Assembly: GCA_043777675.1 (NCBI GenBank)
Contig: JAYWHR010000067.1
Coordinates: 27,133 to 91,132, forward strand
Origin: JANMDU01 sp043777675
GTDB taxonomy: Bacteria > Pseudomonadota > Gammaproteobacteria > Burkholderiales > Burkholderiaceae_C
DNA length: 64,000 bases
Direction: 5' to 3'
Shown: in pieces, positions 44,199 to 51,939 of the stretch
Layout of the letters: every line of letters starts with the position of its first letter
Position numbering within the stretch: position 1 is the stretch's first letter
Notes under the pieces: generated by a model
The model's input: only the letters and a program-made list of their open reading frames with translations
What the model was told of the DNA's origin: nothing
Databases searched by the model: none
Position numbers and translations under genes: made by a program

Positions 44199-45065
44199 TT
44201 AATTGTTTTCAAGTATCAAGTGGCCGACTGCCGTATTGCTTGCTGGCACATGATAGAAGCGGTGCTTCACACTGGGCGCCTTGCCCCCAGCTACGTCATT
44301 CATCGCACCACGTGCAATGAGCCACATCACCAGTTCGATGCCTTCGCTGCCTGCATCGCGCACATAGTCGATATGCGATTTTTTGGCCAGCTCTGCGGGG
44401 TTGGCAATCAGTTTATCTAAGAATGCGTTGTCAAATTCTTTGTTAATCAAGCCGGCGCGTGGGCCTTGAAGTTGGTGGCTCATGCCGCCTGTGCCCCAAA
44501 TTTGTACGTTGAGGTCTTCATCAAAGCTCTCAATGGCTTTTCGAATCGCTTGACCGATTTTGAAGCAACGCTCACCCGAGGGAATGGGGTAATGCACCAC
44601 ATTCACCGCAAATGGGATCACTTTGCAAGGCCATGCATGCTTGGCAGGATCGCGTTCACCAAACATCAAAGACAGCGGCACAGACAGGCCATGATCTACC
44701 GGCATTTCATTGACGATCGTTAAATCAAAATCGTCTTGAATCACACTATGCGCAATATGTGAAGCCAGCTCGGGATGCCCCTGCACAGATGGCACAGGGC
44801 GCGGACCCCAGCCTTCATCAGCAATCGGGTAATGTGCACCCGTGCCAATGGCAAATGTAGGAATCATCTCTAGGCTGAAAGCCGTAGCGTGGTCGTTGTA
44901 GACCAAGAACACAACATCGGGCTTGTTAGCCTTGATCCATTCTTTGGAGAAATCGTAGCCTTTGAAAAGCGGTTGCCAATAGGGTTCACCCGTTTTCTTC
45001 AAATCCATCGCTGCACCAATCGCAGGCACATGCGAGGTGTAAACCGAAGCAGTGATTTTTGCCAT
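44199..45065 (-). CDS. pmdB: Protocatechuate 4,5-dioxygenase beta subunit
   Basis: 288-residue catalytic subunit (LigB family, class III extradiol dioxygenase). Fe-ligand regions YTSHVPAIG and YNDHATAF, and the catalytic histidine in MPVDHGLSVP; GTGGMSHQLQGPRAG is conserved. Start at 45065, where TAATG joins it to pmdA. Needs the alpha subunit for a full active site. Confidence 0.95.
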   Translation of the reverse strand: MAKITASVYTSHVPAIGAAMDLKKTGEPYWQPLFKGYDFSKEWIKANKPDVVFLVYNDHATAFSLEMIPTFAIGTGAHYPIADEGWGPRPVPSVQGHPELASHIAHSVIQDDFDLTIVNEMPVDHGLSVPLSLMFGERDPAKHAWPCKVIPFAVNVVHYPIPSGERCFKIGQAIRKAIESFDEDLNVQIWGTGGMSHQLQGPRAGLINKEFDNAFLDKLIANPAELAKKSHIDYVRDAGSEGIELVMWLIARGAMNDVAGGKAPSVKHRFYHVPASNTAVGHLILENN

Positions 45066-45514
45066 TAAATCTTCCCCCAATAATTACCCTTGCCGCTGCC
45101 TTGCGGCTGGCGCTCAGGCTGCGCATCGCCGCCCTCGCCTATTCTGCGATTGCCCTCTGCGCTTCTGCCGCCACCCATCATCATGGCTTTGTATTCATCT
45201 TCCGTCATGCCGGTCATGGAGCCAGCCATTTGCTGAAAGTTGCGCTCATCGGTGAATCCGAGTTTGGCCATGAAATAAATATTGCCGCCGAGCGCGATCA
45301 TGCGGTTGAAATCGCGCGCTAGCGTGGCCAACTTTTGCTCTTCCGTCATGGCGTAGCGATCCATGTAAGCACGCTCGTCGGCTTTGAATTGCTCACGATT
45401 GCCTGCCTTCATGAGCGACATGCAAAACTGATTCATCCAATAGCCCTTGCGGGCTTGATCAGCATCAAAGATCGTGGTGCCGGGGATATCGAGATAGGGT
45501 TTGTTGAGTGACAT
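45065..45514 (-). CDS. pmdA: Protocatechuate 4,5-dioxygenase alpha subunit
   Basis: 149 residues, LigA family: MSLNKPYLDIPGTTIFD at the start, then helical KGYWMNQFCMSLMKAGNREQFK and GGNIYFMAKLGFTDERNFQQMAGSMTGM. Start at 45514; the open frame extends upstream into vapC but has no homology. The C-terminal 30 residues are Gly/Arg/Gln-rich. Overlaps pmdB by one base. Confidence 0.95.
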   Translation of the reverse strand: MSLNKPYLDIPGTTIFDADQARKGYWMNQFCMSLMKAGNREQFKADERAYMDRYAMTEEQKLATLARDFNRMIALGGNIYFMAKLGFTDERNFQQMAGSMTGMTEDEYKAMMMGGGRSAEGNRRIGEGGDAQPERQPQGSGKGNYWGKI

Positions 45515-45522
45515 AGTGACAA

Positions 45523-45960
45523 TCAAAGATGAATTACGCTGGCAAACTTGGCGCGGCTGCGGCCAGCAGCTTCGCCGATGACGCGGAACACGCCAAACCC
45601 TCGCTGATCTAGCGTGAGGATGGAAGAATTGGACAGTTGGCGATGGAGCCAAAGCACGGTTGCGTCTGCAAAATCCATCGGCACTTGGGCATACTGGCGC
45701 ATCCATGCGGTAATGCGTGTCATCTCATGCGCGGGCAACGTAGTTAGTTGTATCACTTGCGCGGCCCATTCAAGGCAAGCAATTTGACGCGCCACATCAA
45801 AGGCCAGCAGATGGCTGGCTTCAGTGAGCACGGCCTCAGTGCTGTGCAAAGTAAATCGCTTGCTGCTCTTTGCAAACCAAGCATGCACGCGCGCATGGTC
45901 AGCATCACTCGGATCAAAATAAGCCACCAATGGCCCAGTATCGACAATGACCGAATTCAT
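45523..45960 (-). CDS. PIN-domain toxin (VapC-like)
   Basis: 145 residues: VIVDTGPLVAYFDPSDADH with the first acidic residue, TEASHLL and PMDFADATVLW with further acids, LTLDQRGFGVF near the end. Expected RNase activity. It starts in the 4-base overlap with the antitoxin gene and ends 8 bases before pmdA, so the TA module sits inside the operon without interrupting transcription in an obvious way. Confidence 0.88.
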   Translation of the reverse strand: MNSVIVDTGPLVAYFDPSDADHARVHAWFAKSSKRFTLHSTEAVLTEASHLLAFDVARQIACLEWAAQVIQLTTLPAHEMTRITAWMRQYAQVPMDFADATVLWLHRQLSNSSILTLDQRGFGVFRVIGEAAGRSRAKFASVIHL

Positions 45961-46229
45961 GGCTGCTTTGCGCCTCGACGATCCAGCCGAGGGTTGCCGC
46001 GCAGAACAGTGCTGTGCTGAGCGGCATGAGAGCTAGAGCGCACGCTTTTGGCTATCGCAGGCATTTGCTCCATGAGCTTGAGATATTGCGCATGCGGATC
46101 GAGCACGGCTTGCTCCTCGACTTGGCGATCAATCAAGCGGCGAATCCATTCGCTGCGCGAAATGCTCTCGCGCAATGCGAGCTGGGATACGAGAGATTCT
46201 GTATCTGGAGGAAGTCGAAGTGAAATCAT
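45957..46229 (-). CDS. Ribbon-helix-helix antitoxin (VapB-like)
   Basis: 90 residues: MISLRLPPDTESLVSQLALRESISRSEWIRRLIDRQVEEQA is a standard ribbon-helix-helix; the tail is basic. First gene of the module between pmdD and pmdA. A pair of direct repeats upstream (46249-46270) could be its operator. Confidence 0.85.
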   Translation of the reverse strand: MISLRLPPDTESLVSQLALRESISRSEWIRRLIDRQVEEQAVLDPHAQYLKLMEQMPAIAKSVRSSSHAAQHSTVLRGNPRLDRRGAKQP

Positions 46230-46248
46230 GGGATACTCGCATTGAGTT

Positions 46249-46289
46249 TTGTATCACACATTGTATGACAAAGTAGAATGCTTGTCATA
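46249..46289 (-). promoter_or_regulatory. Candidate operator of the VapBC-like module
   Basis: Two direct copies of TTGTAT(C/G)ACA (46249-46258 and 46261-46270), 12 bases apart, and TATGACA/TGTCATA (46264-46270 with 46283-46289) as an inverted pair that runs into the pmdD stop. Typical spacing for ribbon-helix-helix autoregulation; not demonstrated. Confidence 0.45.
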
Positions 46290-47220
46290 GCGTCTCCTCT
46301 GGCCAATACAGACGCATCGGGTTGCTCACCAGTAATTTCTTTTGCAACTCAGCCGTGCGGGCAATATGCGGGATGAAATCAACCAGCAGGCCATCGTCAG
46401 GCATGTGGTCTTTTAAGTTGGGGTGCGGCCAATCCGTGCCCCAGAGAACACGATTGGGGAAGGTTTCAACCACTTGGCGGGCGAACGGGATCACATCTTG
46501 GTAGGCGTTTTGCTCGCCGTTCAACGCCTTCGGGCCTTTGATCGATAAGCGCTCGGGGCAGCTGACTTTGCTCCACACATTTTCATGCTCGTGCATGAAT
46601 TTCATGAAGAGCGAAAATTCTGCACCGTCAATCGACTTGCTCACATCGGGCCGGCCCATGTGATCCACCACCACCGTGGTGGGCAGTGCGGTGAAGAAAT
46701 CCCACAGCTCAGGCAAATCTACCGCTTCAAAATAAATCACCACATGCCAGCCCAGCGGCTTGATGCGATGGGCGATTTCCAGCAGCTCGTCCTTGGGTGT
46801 GAAATCCACCAAACGCTTCACAAAATTAAAGCGCACACCGCGCACACCAGCAGTATGCAAATCTTGCAACTCTTGATCTGAAATGCTGCGCTTAACTGTG
46901 GCCACGCCACGTGCTTTGCCACCTGAGGCGCGGCAAGCATCTGCCATAGCGAGGTTATCAGCCCCATGGCAAGTCGCCTGCACGATCACGTTGCGGCTAA
47001 AACCCAAATGATCGCGCAAAGCGAAAAGTTGACTCTTCGATGCATCACAAGGCGTGTATTTGCGCTCGGCTGCGTAGGGAAACTCTGCTCCCGGCCCAAA
47101 CACATGGCAATGCGCATCCACTGCGCCAGCGGGCAACTGAAAACGCGGTTGGGCTGGGCCTTCGTACCAATCGAGCCAGCCGGAGGTTTTGGTGAAGTCA
47201 CCACTTGTGATTTTGCTCAT
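46285..47220 (-). CDS. pmdD: 2-pyrone-4,6-dicarboxylate hydrolase
   Basis: 311 residues, LigI branch of the amidohydrolase superfamily: VDAHCHVFGPGAEFPYA, VVVDHMGRPDVSK and LWGTDWPHPN. Opens the pyrone ring to 4-oxalomesaconate. In the order E-F-D-(TA)-A-B-C it is the third pathway gene. Four bases after pmdF. Confidence 0.94.
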   Translation of the reverse strand: MSKITSGDFTKTSGWLDWYEGPAQPRFQLPAGAVDAHCHVFGPGAEFPYAAERKYTPCDASKSQLFALRDHLGFSRNVIVQATCHGADNLAMADACRASGGKARGVATVKRSISDQELQDLHTAGVRGVRFNFVKRLVDFTPKDELLEIAHRIKPLGWHVVIYFEAVDLPELWDFFTALPTTVVVDHMGRPDVSKSIDGAEFSLFMKFMHEHENVWSKVSCPERLSIKGPKALNGEQNAYQDVIPFARQVVETFPNRVLWGTDWPHPNLKDHMPDDGLLVDFIPHIARTAELQKKLLVSNPMRLYWPEETL

Positions 47221-47223
47221 GCT

Positions 47224-47907
47224 TTAGTCCACATAGCGCAAACCAGCTTTTTCTAAAGCAGGCCGCATGTTGTACATATCCAAGCCGAGCACGCCACTGG
47301 CCAGTTTGTTGCGCTTATCTAACTCAAGGGCTTCACGTGCTTGCGCAGCTTCCAAGGTTTTTTTCACCATCGCGCGAGGCACGACGACGATGCCGTCGTC
47401 ATCAGCCACTACGGCGTCACCCGGCTGCACGCTCATGCCAGCGCAGACGACGGGAATGTTGACTGATCCAATCGTTGCTTTGATCGTGCCTTTACTAGAA
47501 ATGGCTTTGCTCCAGACGGGGAAGTTCATCTCTTTGAGTGTTTTCACATCGCGCACACCGGCATCAATGATCAGGCCGCGAGCACCGCGCGCTTGGAAGC
47601 TGGTGGCGAGCAAATCACCAAAGTAGCCATCGGTGCAATCTGCAGTGATGGCCGCAATCACGATGTCGCCGTGTTGAATTTGCTCTGCGACGACGTGCAT
47701 CATCCAGTTGTCGCCGGGATGCAGCAGCACGGTCACGGCTGTGCCGCTGACCTGCGCGCCAGTGTAAATCGGGCGCATGTAAGGCTTCATGAGGCCAACG
47801 CGACCCATGGCCTCATGCACCGTGGCGCTGCCTAATGCTGCGAGTGCATCGGTGGCTGCGCGATCTGCGCGGTTGATGTTGCGGTAAACAACGCCGAGTT
47901 CAAACAT
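47224..47907 (-). CDS. pmdF: 4-carboxy-4-hydroxy-2-oxoadipate aldolase
   Basis: 227 residues, RraA-like/LigK family: MGRVGLMKPYMRPIYTG, LHPGDNWMMHVV, DAGVRDVKTLKEMNFPVW and GDAVVADDDGIVVVP. Splits the last intermediate into pyruvate and oxaloacetate. The start at 47907 (MFELGVV) follows gaaggaa. Start is 65 bases from the pmdE stop, a gap that holds a palindromic element. Confidence 0.93.
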   Translation of the reverse strand: MFELGVVYRNINRADRAATDALAALGSATVHEAMGRVGLMKPYMRPIYTGAQVSGTAVTVLLHPGDNWMMHVVAEQIQHGDIVIAAITADCTDGYFGDLLATSFQARGARGLIIDAGVRDVKTLKEMNFPVWSKAISSKGTIKATIGSVNIPVVCAGMSVQPGDAVVADDDGIVVVPRAMVKKTLEAAQAREALELDKRNKLASGVLGLDMYNMRPALEKAGLRYVD

Positions 47908-47939
47908 CTTCTTTTCCTTCAATCCTATAACTTGCAAAG

Positions 47940-47967
47940 AGCCCTTCGACAGGCTCAGGGCGAACGG
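47940..47967. repeat. Widespread palindromic repeat (CCCTTCGACAGGCTCAGGGC type)
   Basis: Hairpin with GCCCT/AGGGC arms in the pmdE-pmdF gap. This motif occurs in many unrelated bacterial genomes as a REP-like element. It may damp the downstream part of the operon. Confidence 0.7.
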
Positions 47968-47972
47968 CTGAT

Positions 47973-49007
47973 TTACTTGCCCAGCTTCTTCAATTTCGTA
48001 TCAAGGCGAGAAAAGACGCGCCGCGTGTTGCCTTCAAAGATCGCGGCTTTGTCTGTAGCGCTGAGCTGCGTGCAGTTGTCGATATATCGCTTGGTGTCGT
48101 CGTAATAGTGCCCCGTTTGCGGATCAATGCCGCGCACTGCGCCGATCATCTCGCTGGCAAACAATACGTTTTTCACGGGAATGACTTTGTTGAGCAGATC
48201 AATACCCGGTTGGTGATACACGCACGTGTCGAAGAAAATATTGTTCAGCAAATGCTCTTCCAACAAAGGCTTTTTCATCTCTTGCGCGAGGCCGCGAAAG
48301 CGCCCCCAGTGGTAAGGCACTGCGCCACCACCGTGAGGAATTAAAAACTTCAGTGTTGGAAAATCTTTGAAAAGATCGCCGGAGAGGCACTGCATAAAAG
48401 CCGTGGTGTCTGCATTCAAATAATGCGCGCCGGTCGTGTGAAAACAAGCATTGCAGCTCGTGCTCACATGAATCATCGCGGGCAGATCGTATTCAACCAT
48501 TTTTTCGTAAATGGGATACCAATGCTTGTCCGTCAAAGGAGGAGAAGTCCAGTGCCCACCGCTGGGATCAGGATTCAAGTTGATGCCGACTGCGCCGTAT
48601 GCTTTGACACATTTCTCCAACTCGGGAATGCAAGTGCGTGGATCAACACCGGGGGATTGCGGCAGCATCGCCACGGGTACGAAATGATCAGGAAACAACT
48701 CGCTTACCCGAAAGCACAGCTCATTGCAAATCGCCGCCCAAGTGCTCGAGACATTGAAATCACCAATGTGATGCGCCATAAAGCTCGCGCGGGGCGAGAA
48801 GAGCGTCATGTCGTTGCCGCGCTCTTTCATGAGCTTGAGTTGATTGGCAAGAATCGTCTCCTTGATCTCGTCATCAGAAATTTTGAGGTCAGCCACTTTG
48901 GGCACGACAGATTCGTCTTTGATACCGGCAATTTGCGCGTTACGCCACGTCTCCAGCGCCTTGGGGGCAGTGGTGTAGTGGCCGTGGCAGTCGATGATGA
49001 TGCTCAT
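47973..49007 (-). CDS. pmdE: 4-oxalomesaconate hydratase
   Basis: 344 residues of the LigJ type in the amidohydrolase superfamily: IIDCHGHYTTAP, SPRASFMAHHIGD, NLNPDPSGGHW and FLIPHGGGAVPYHWGR with metal-binding histidines. Hydrates 4-oxalomesaconate. First enzyme gene of the operon after the binding-protein genes. Confidence 0.94.
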   Translation of the reverse strand: MSIIIDCHGHYTTAPKALETWRNAQIAGIKDESVVPKVADLKISDDEIKETILANQLKLMKERGNDMTLFSPRASFMAHHIGDFNVSSTWAAICNELCFRVSELFPDHFVPVAMLPQSPGVDPRTCIPELEKCVKAYGAVGINLNPDPSGGHWTSPPLTDKHWYPIYEKMVEYDLPAMIHVSTSCNACFHTTGAHYLNADTTAFMQCLSGDLFKDFPTLKFLIPHGGGAVPYHWGRFRGLAQEMKKPLLEEHLLNNIFFDTCVYHQPGIDLLNKVIPVKNVLFASEMIGAVRGIDPQTGHYYDDTKRYIDNCTQLSATDKAAIFEGNTRRVFSRLDTKLKKLGK

Positions 49008-49023
49008 GTTTTCAAATATTCGA

Positions 49024-49052
49024 AATTAAATGGTATCTGACCCCATTTAATT
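49024..49052. repeat. REP-like hairpin (TCTGACCCC type)
   Basis: AATTAAATGG and CCATTTAATT enclose TATCTGACC (49024-49052). The TCTGACCCC loop and stem resemble REP elements of REP-associated transposases. It overlaps the last codons of the ModA-like gene and lies between that gene and pmdE. Confidence 0.65.
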
Positions 49053-49742
49053 GGGGATAGGCCTCATGCCTTGAGATTGTTTGAGGGAAACGGTTTGCGC
49101 TGAATTGGCGAAAGAGAGAAAGCGCGCAACGGCCTCTTGCGACGCGGCGCTGCTGGTATTCGGAATGCCTGCGCTGAAGGTGGTGATATAGGCCACCTCA
49201 TCAGGCAAGTTGCCGAGCACTTCAATGCCTTCCACGTTAATCAATTCTGAGCGTTGCTGAAAACCAATTTCCACCTCCCCTTTGGCCACTAAGCTGCCTA
49301 CGGGCACACCGGGCGGGGGCACAATTGTTTTGGATTTGAGTTGATCCGCGATACCCATCTTCTCAAACAGCTGCGCTAGATAAACTCCGCTGGGCCCGGT
49401 GGAGTAGCTGATGCTTTTAGCCTTCAATAATGAGTCTTTTAGGCTGCTAGCCGGCGTAATCATTGCGCGAGGCGCTCCGCTTTTTATAGCAACAGAAATC
49501 GGTGAGGTAACGAGATCGACTCGGCTGCCCACTGCCAAATGCCCTGCGGTGATCAGTTTACCAATCGCGTCACTTGCCAAGATCACCACATCAAAGGCTT
49601 CCCCAGATTGAACCCGTTTGGCGGCATCCACGCCGCCCACAGATTCGATGCGAACCTCGACACCGCTTAGTGCGAGGTAAGCATCGCATAGCTCGCGCAG
49701 CAAGCTGCGCGTGGCCATGGAGGAGATGCCTTTGAGAGTCAT
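49047..49742 (-). CDS. ModA-like substrate-binding protein without signal peptide
   Basis: 231 residues of the periplasmic-binding-protein fold seen in molybdate-binding proteins: DVVILASDAIGKL, STGPSGVYLAQLFEKMG and GEVEIGFQQRSEL. It starts MTLKGISSMATRSLL and has no export signal, so it may act in the cytosol or be mis-assigned. Similar proteins sit in aromatic catabolism clusters. A repeat-like stretch (49446-49492) is part of the coding sequence. Confidence 0.8.
   Translation of the reverse strand: MTLKGISSMATRSLLRELCDAYLALSGVEVRIESVGGVDAAKRVQSGEAFDVVILASDAIGKLITAGHLAVGSRVDLVTSPISVAIKSGAPRAMITPASSLKDSLLKAKSISYSTGPSGVYLAQLFEKMGIADQLKSKTIVPPPGVPVGSLVAKGEVEIGFQQRSELINVEGIEVLGNLPDEVAYITTFSAGIPNTSSAASQEAVARFLSFANSAQTVSLKQSQGMRPIPN
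49446..49492 (-). repeat. Palindromic interspersed repeat, copy 10 (inside ModA-like gene, sense)
   Basis: On the coding strand: TTGCTATAAAAAGCGGAGCG, then CGCGCAATGATTACGCCGGC. Reads VAIKSGAPRAMITPASS. Weaker match, and the protein does not look longer than relatives here, so this may be an overwriting event or chance. Confidence 0.5.
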
Positions 49743-49760
49743 AACAGGGCCATAGCAGAT

Positions 49761-50807
49761 TTACTTGGCGTATTTATCAATCAGCGAGCGAGCCTCAGCA
49801 ATCAACTTCGCGCCATCAATGCCCTTGCCCTGCATCTCTTTGATCCAATCGCTTTCCACCGTAGAGGCGGTGCGCTTCCAGCGCTGCGTCTCGGCGATAT
49901 CGAGCGCAATGATGCGGTTACCTGCTTTGCGAGCAATGTCTAAGCCCACCACATCGCCTTCATCCATGGCTTTGCCAAACATGGCAGCGGCCACCATGCC
50001 TGAGTTGTCGTCAATCACCTTTTTCAAATCGGCAGGAAGCTTCTCGTAAGCGGCTTTGTTCATCGAGACGGCGAAGGTCTGTGTGTACAGGCCTTGTTTG
50101 CCAGCAAAGGTGGTGTGATTCTTCACCAGCTCAGTGACTTTGAGCGCCGGCGTGACTTCCCAAGGAATTGTGGTGCCTTGAATCGTGCCTTTAGACAAAG
50201 CATCCGTCACGGCTGGCACAGGCATGCCCACGGGGGTGGCGCCTAATTTTGTGAGCATGTTGGAGATCACGCGCGAGCCACCGCGAATTTTCATGCCGCG
50301 CAGGTCTTCCATATTCGTCACGGGCTCTTTGGTATGAAACAGGCCAGCGCCATGGGTATGCACGCAAATAAGCTTCACATCTTTGAATTCTTCCATCGCA
50401 TTCTTTTCCACATACTCTTGGAAGGCGCGCGAGCTGGTCTCTGCGCCAGAGGTCATGAAAGGCAACTCGAACACTTCGCAGCGGTTAAAGCGGCCAGCGG
50501 TGTAGCCGAGCACGGTCCAAGTGATATCAGCAACGCCATCGCGAGCCTGGTCAAAAAGCTGAGTAGGCGTGCCGCCCAAGGCCATCGCGTTGAACTGCTG
50601 AATCTTCAAGCGGCCACCGGATTCTTTTTCCACCTTGGCGATCCACGGCGCTATCGCACGAGAGGGAATCGTGGCTTGCGCAGGCAGCATTTGATGAAAC
50701 CGCAAAGGGCCTTGCTGAGCGAGCGTTTGCCCTGTGGCGGCCAATGCGCCTACTGCGGCTGTGGCTTGCAGAAAGCTGCGTTTGCTGATCTGAGAGTTGG
50801 AATTCAT
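49761..50807 (-). CDS. TRAP transporter substrate-binding protein (DctP family)
   Basis: 348 residues with a Tat-like signal (SKRSFLQATAAVGALAATG, cut near LAQ). The DctP fold follows: FHQMLPAQATIPSRAIAPW, MKIRGGSRVISNMLTKLGATPVGMPVPAVTDAL, typical of C4-dicarboxylate/aromatic acid uptake. Start at 50807 (MNSNSQ) with ggagac upstream. No DctQM membrane genes are nearby, so it probably uses a permease encoded elsewhere. It heads the pmd operon, divergent from the LysR gene. Confidence 0.9.
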   Translation of the reverse strand: MNSNSQISKRSFLQATAAVGALAATGQTLAQQGPLRFHQMLPAQATIPSRAIAPWIAKVEKESGGRLKIQQFNAMALGGTPTQLFDQARDGVADITWTVLGYTAGRFNRCEVFELPFMTSGAETSSRAFQEYVEKNAMEEFKDVKLICVHTHGAGLFHTKEPVTNMEDLRGMKIRGGSRVISNMLTKLGATPVGMPVPAVTDALSKGTIQGTTIPWEVTPALKVTELVKNHTTFAGKQGLYTQTFAVSMNKAAYEKLPADLKKVIDDNSGMVAAAMFGKAMDEGDVVGLDIARKAGNRIIALDIAETQRWKRTASTVESDWIKEMQGKGIDGAKLIAEARSLIDKYAK

Positions 50808-50950
50808 GGTTGTCTCCAAGAGGGAAAATGACAGGGTTGAAGGAAAGGCAGTATTGTTGGCATGAGCCTGATATTTTTTCAGCTTTGCTTCCGATAACAA
50901 GTAGGCATGCCCGCTAGCAGTTATTAAATTACTCAATATCAGTAGTTCCC

Positions 50951-50971
50951 CTATGCCAAAAATGGGTATAG
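50951..50971. promoter_or_regulatory. Candidate LysR-type operator
   Basis: Imperfect dyad CTATGCC-7-GGTATAG in the divergent region between the DctP-like and LysR genes, 16 bases before the LysR start. Typical LysR autoregulatory position; not demonstrated. Confidence 0.5.
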
Positions 50972-50987
50972 TAGTTATTCTGTAGTA

Positions 50988-51932
50988 ATGGATCTACGTC
51001 AACTTGAATATTTCGTCCGGGTGGCTGAGCTGGGTAGCTTCACGCGCGCAGCCCAGCAGCTCCGCATTGCCCAGCCCGCGCTCTCGCGCCAAGTGCGTTT
51101 GCTCGAAGTGGAGCTGCGGCAAAACCTACTCACGCGCAACGGGCGTGGTGCGCTGCCCACCGAGGCGGGCAAGCTCATGCTTGAGCATGGGCGGGGTATT
51201 TTGCATCAAGTCGAGCGAGCCAAGGAAGATTTAGGCCGCGTCAGGGGCGGCCTGTCTGGCCGCGTTGCTGTAGGTATGCCCACCAGTGTGGCTCGGGTAT
51301 TGGCTGTGCCGCTCACGCGCGAATTTCGCAAGCAATTGCCCGAGGCCACTATCTCAATCAGCGAAGGCCTTTCAGTGGCAATGCAGGATGCTTTGGTCAA
51401 CGGCAGGCTGGATATCGCCCTGCTCTATAACGCCATGCCAGCGCCCGACATCGAGCTTGCGCCTTTACTGGAAGAAGCGCTGTATTTGGTCAAGCCTGCT
51501 AGCCCAGAAAGCAAAGCTCAGCGCAGCGTGAGCAGTGCGAAAAAAACCAAACCGACCAGCATCGCGCTGGCCGATATTGCAGATCTGCCGCTGGTGATTC
51601 CTACGCAGCCCAATGCGATTCGCAAATTGGTGGAGTCTCGCCTAGGCGATCTTGGCCTGCGCTTAAAAATTGCGCTTGAGATTGATGGCGTTTCTGCGAT
51701 TTTAGAACTGGTGGCCGATGGCGCGGGCTGTGCTGTACTTCCGCAAAGCGCTGTGATGTCGGTTGATGGCAGCCCGTCTGCCATGCAGCGTTTTGATATT
51801 GCGCAGGTCAACGGCCTGCTCTCCCGCCTATCAATCGCCACCAGCGCCCAGCGCCCGAGTACGCTCACCCAGCGCGCGATGGTTGAGTTGATTGGCACCT
51901 TGGCCGAGCCGCTGATCGTGACACCACTTTGA
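50988..51932 (+). CDS. LysR-family transcriptional regulator
   Basis: 314 residues: N-terminal winged helix MDLRQLEYFVRVAELGSFTRAAQQLRIAQPALSRQVRLLE, then an effector-binding domain. Divergent from the pmd operon, so a pathway regulator such as PmdR is likely, with an aromatic intermediate as inducer (inference). The Bug-type binding protein gene starts 7 bases after its stop. Confidence 0.92.
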   Translation: MDLRQLEYFVRVAELGSFTRAAQQLRIAQPALSRQVRLLEVELRQNLLTRNGRGALPTEAGKLMLEHGRGILHQVERAKEDLGRVRGGLSGRVAVGMPTSVARVLAVPLTREFRKQLPEATISISEGLSVAMQDALVNGRLDIALLYNAMPAPDIELAPLLEEALYLVKPASPESKAQRSVSSAKKTKPTSIALADIADLPLVIPTQPNAIRKLVESRLGDLGLRLKIALEIDGVSAILELVADGAGCAVLPQSAVMSVDGSPSAMQRFDIAQVNGLLSRLSIATSAQRPSTLTQRAMVELIGTLAEPLIVTPL

Positions 51933-51939
51933 CGTTGTC

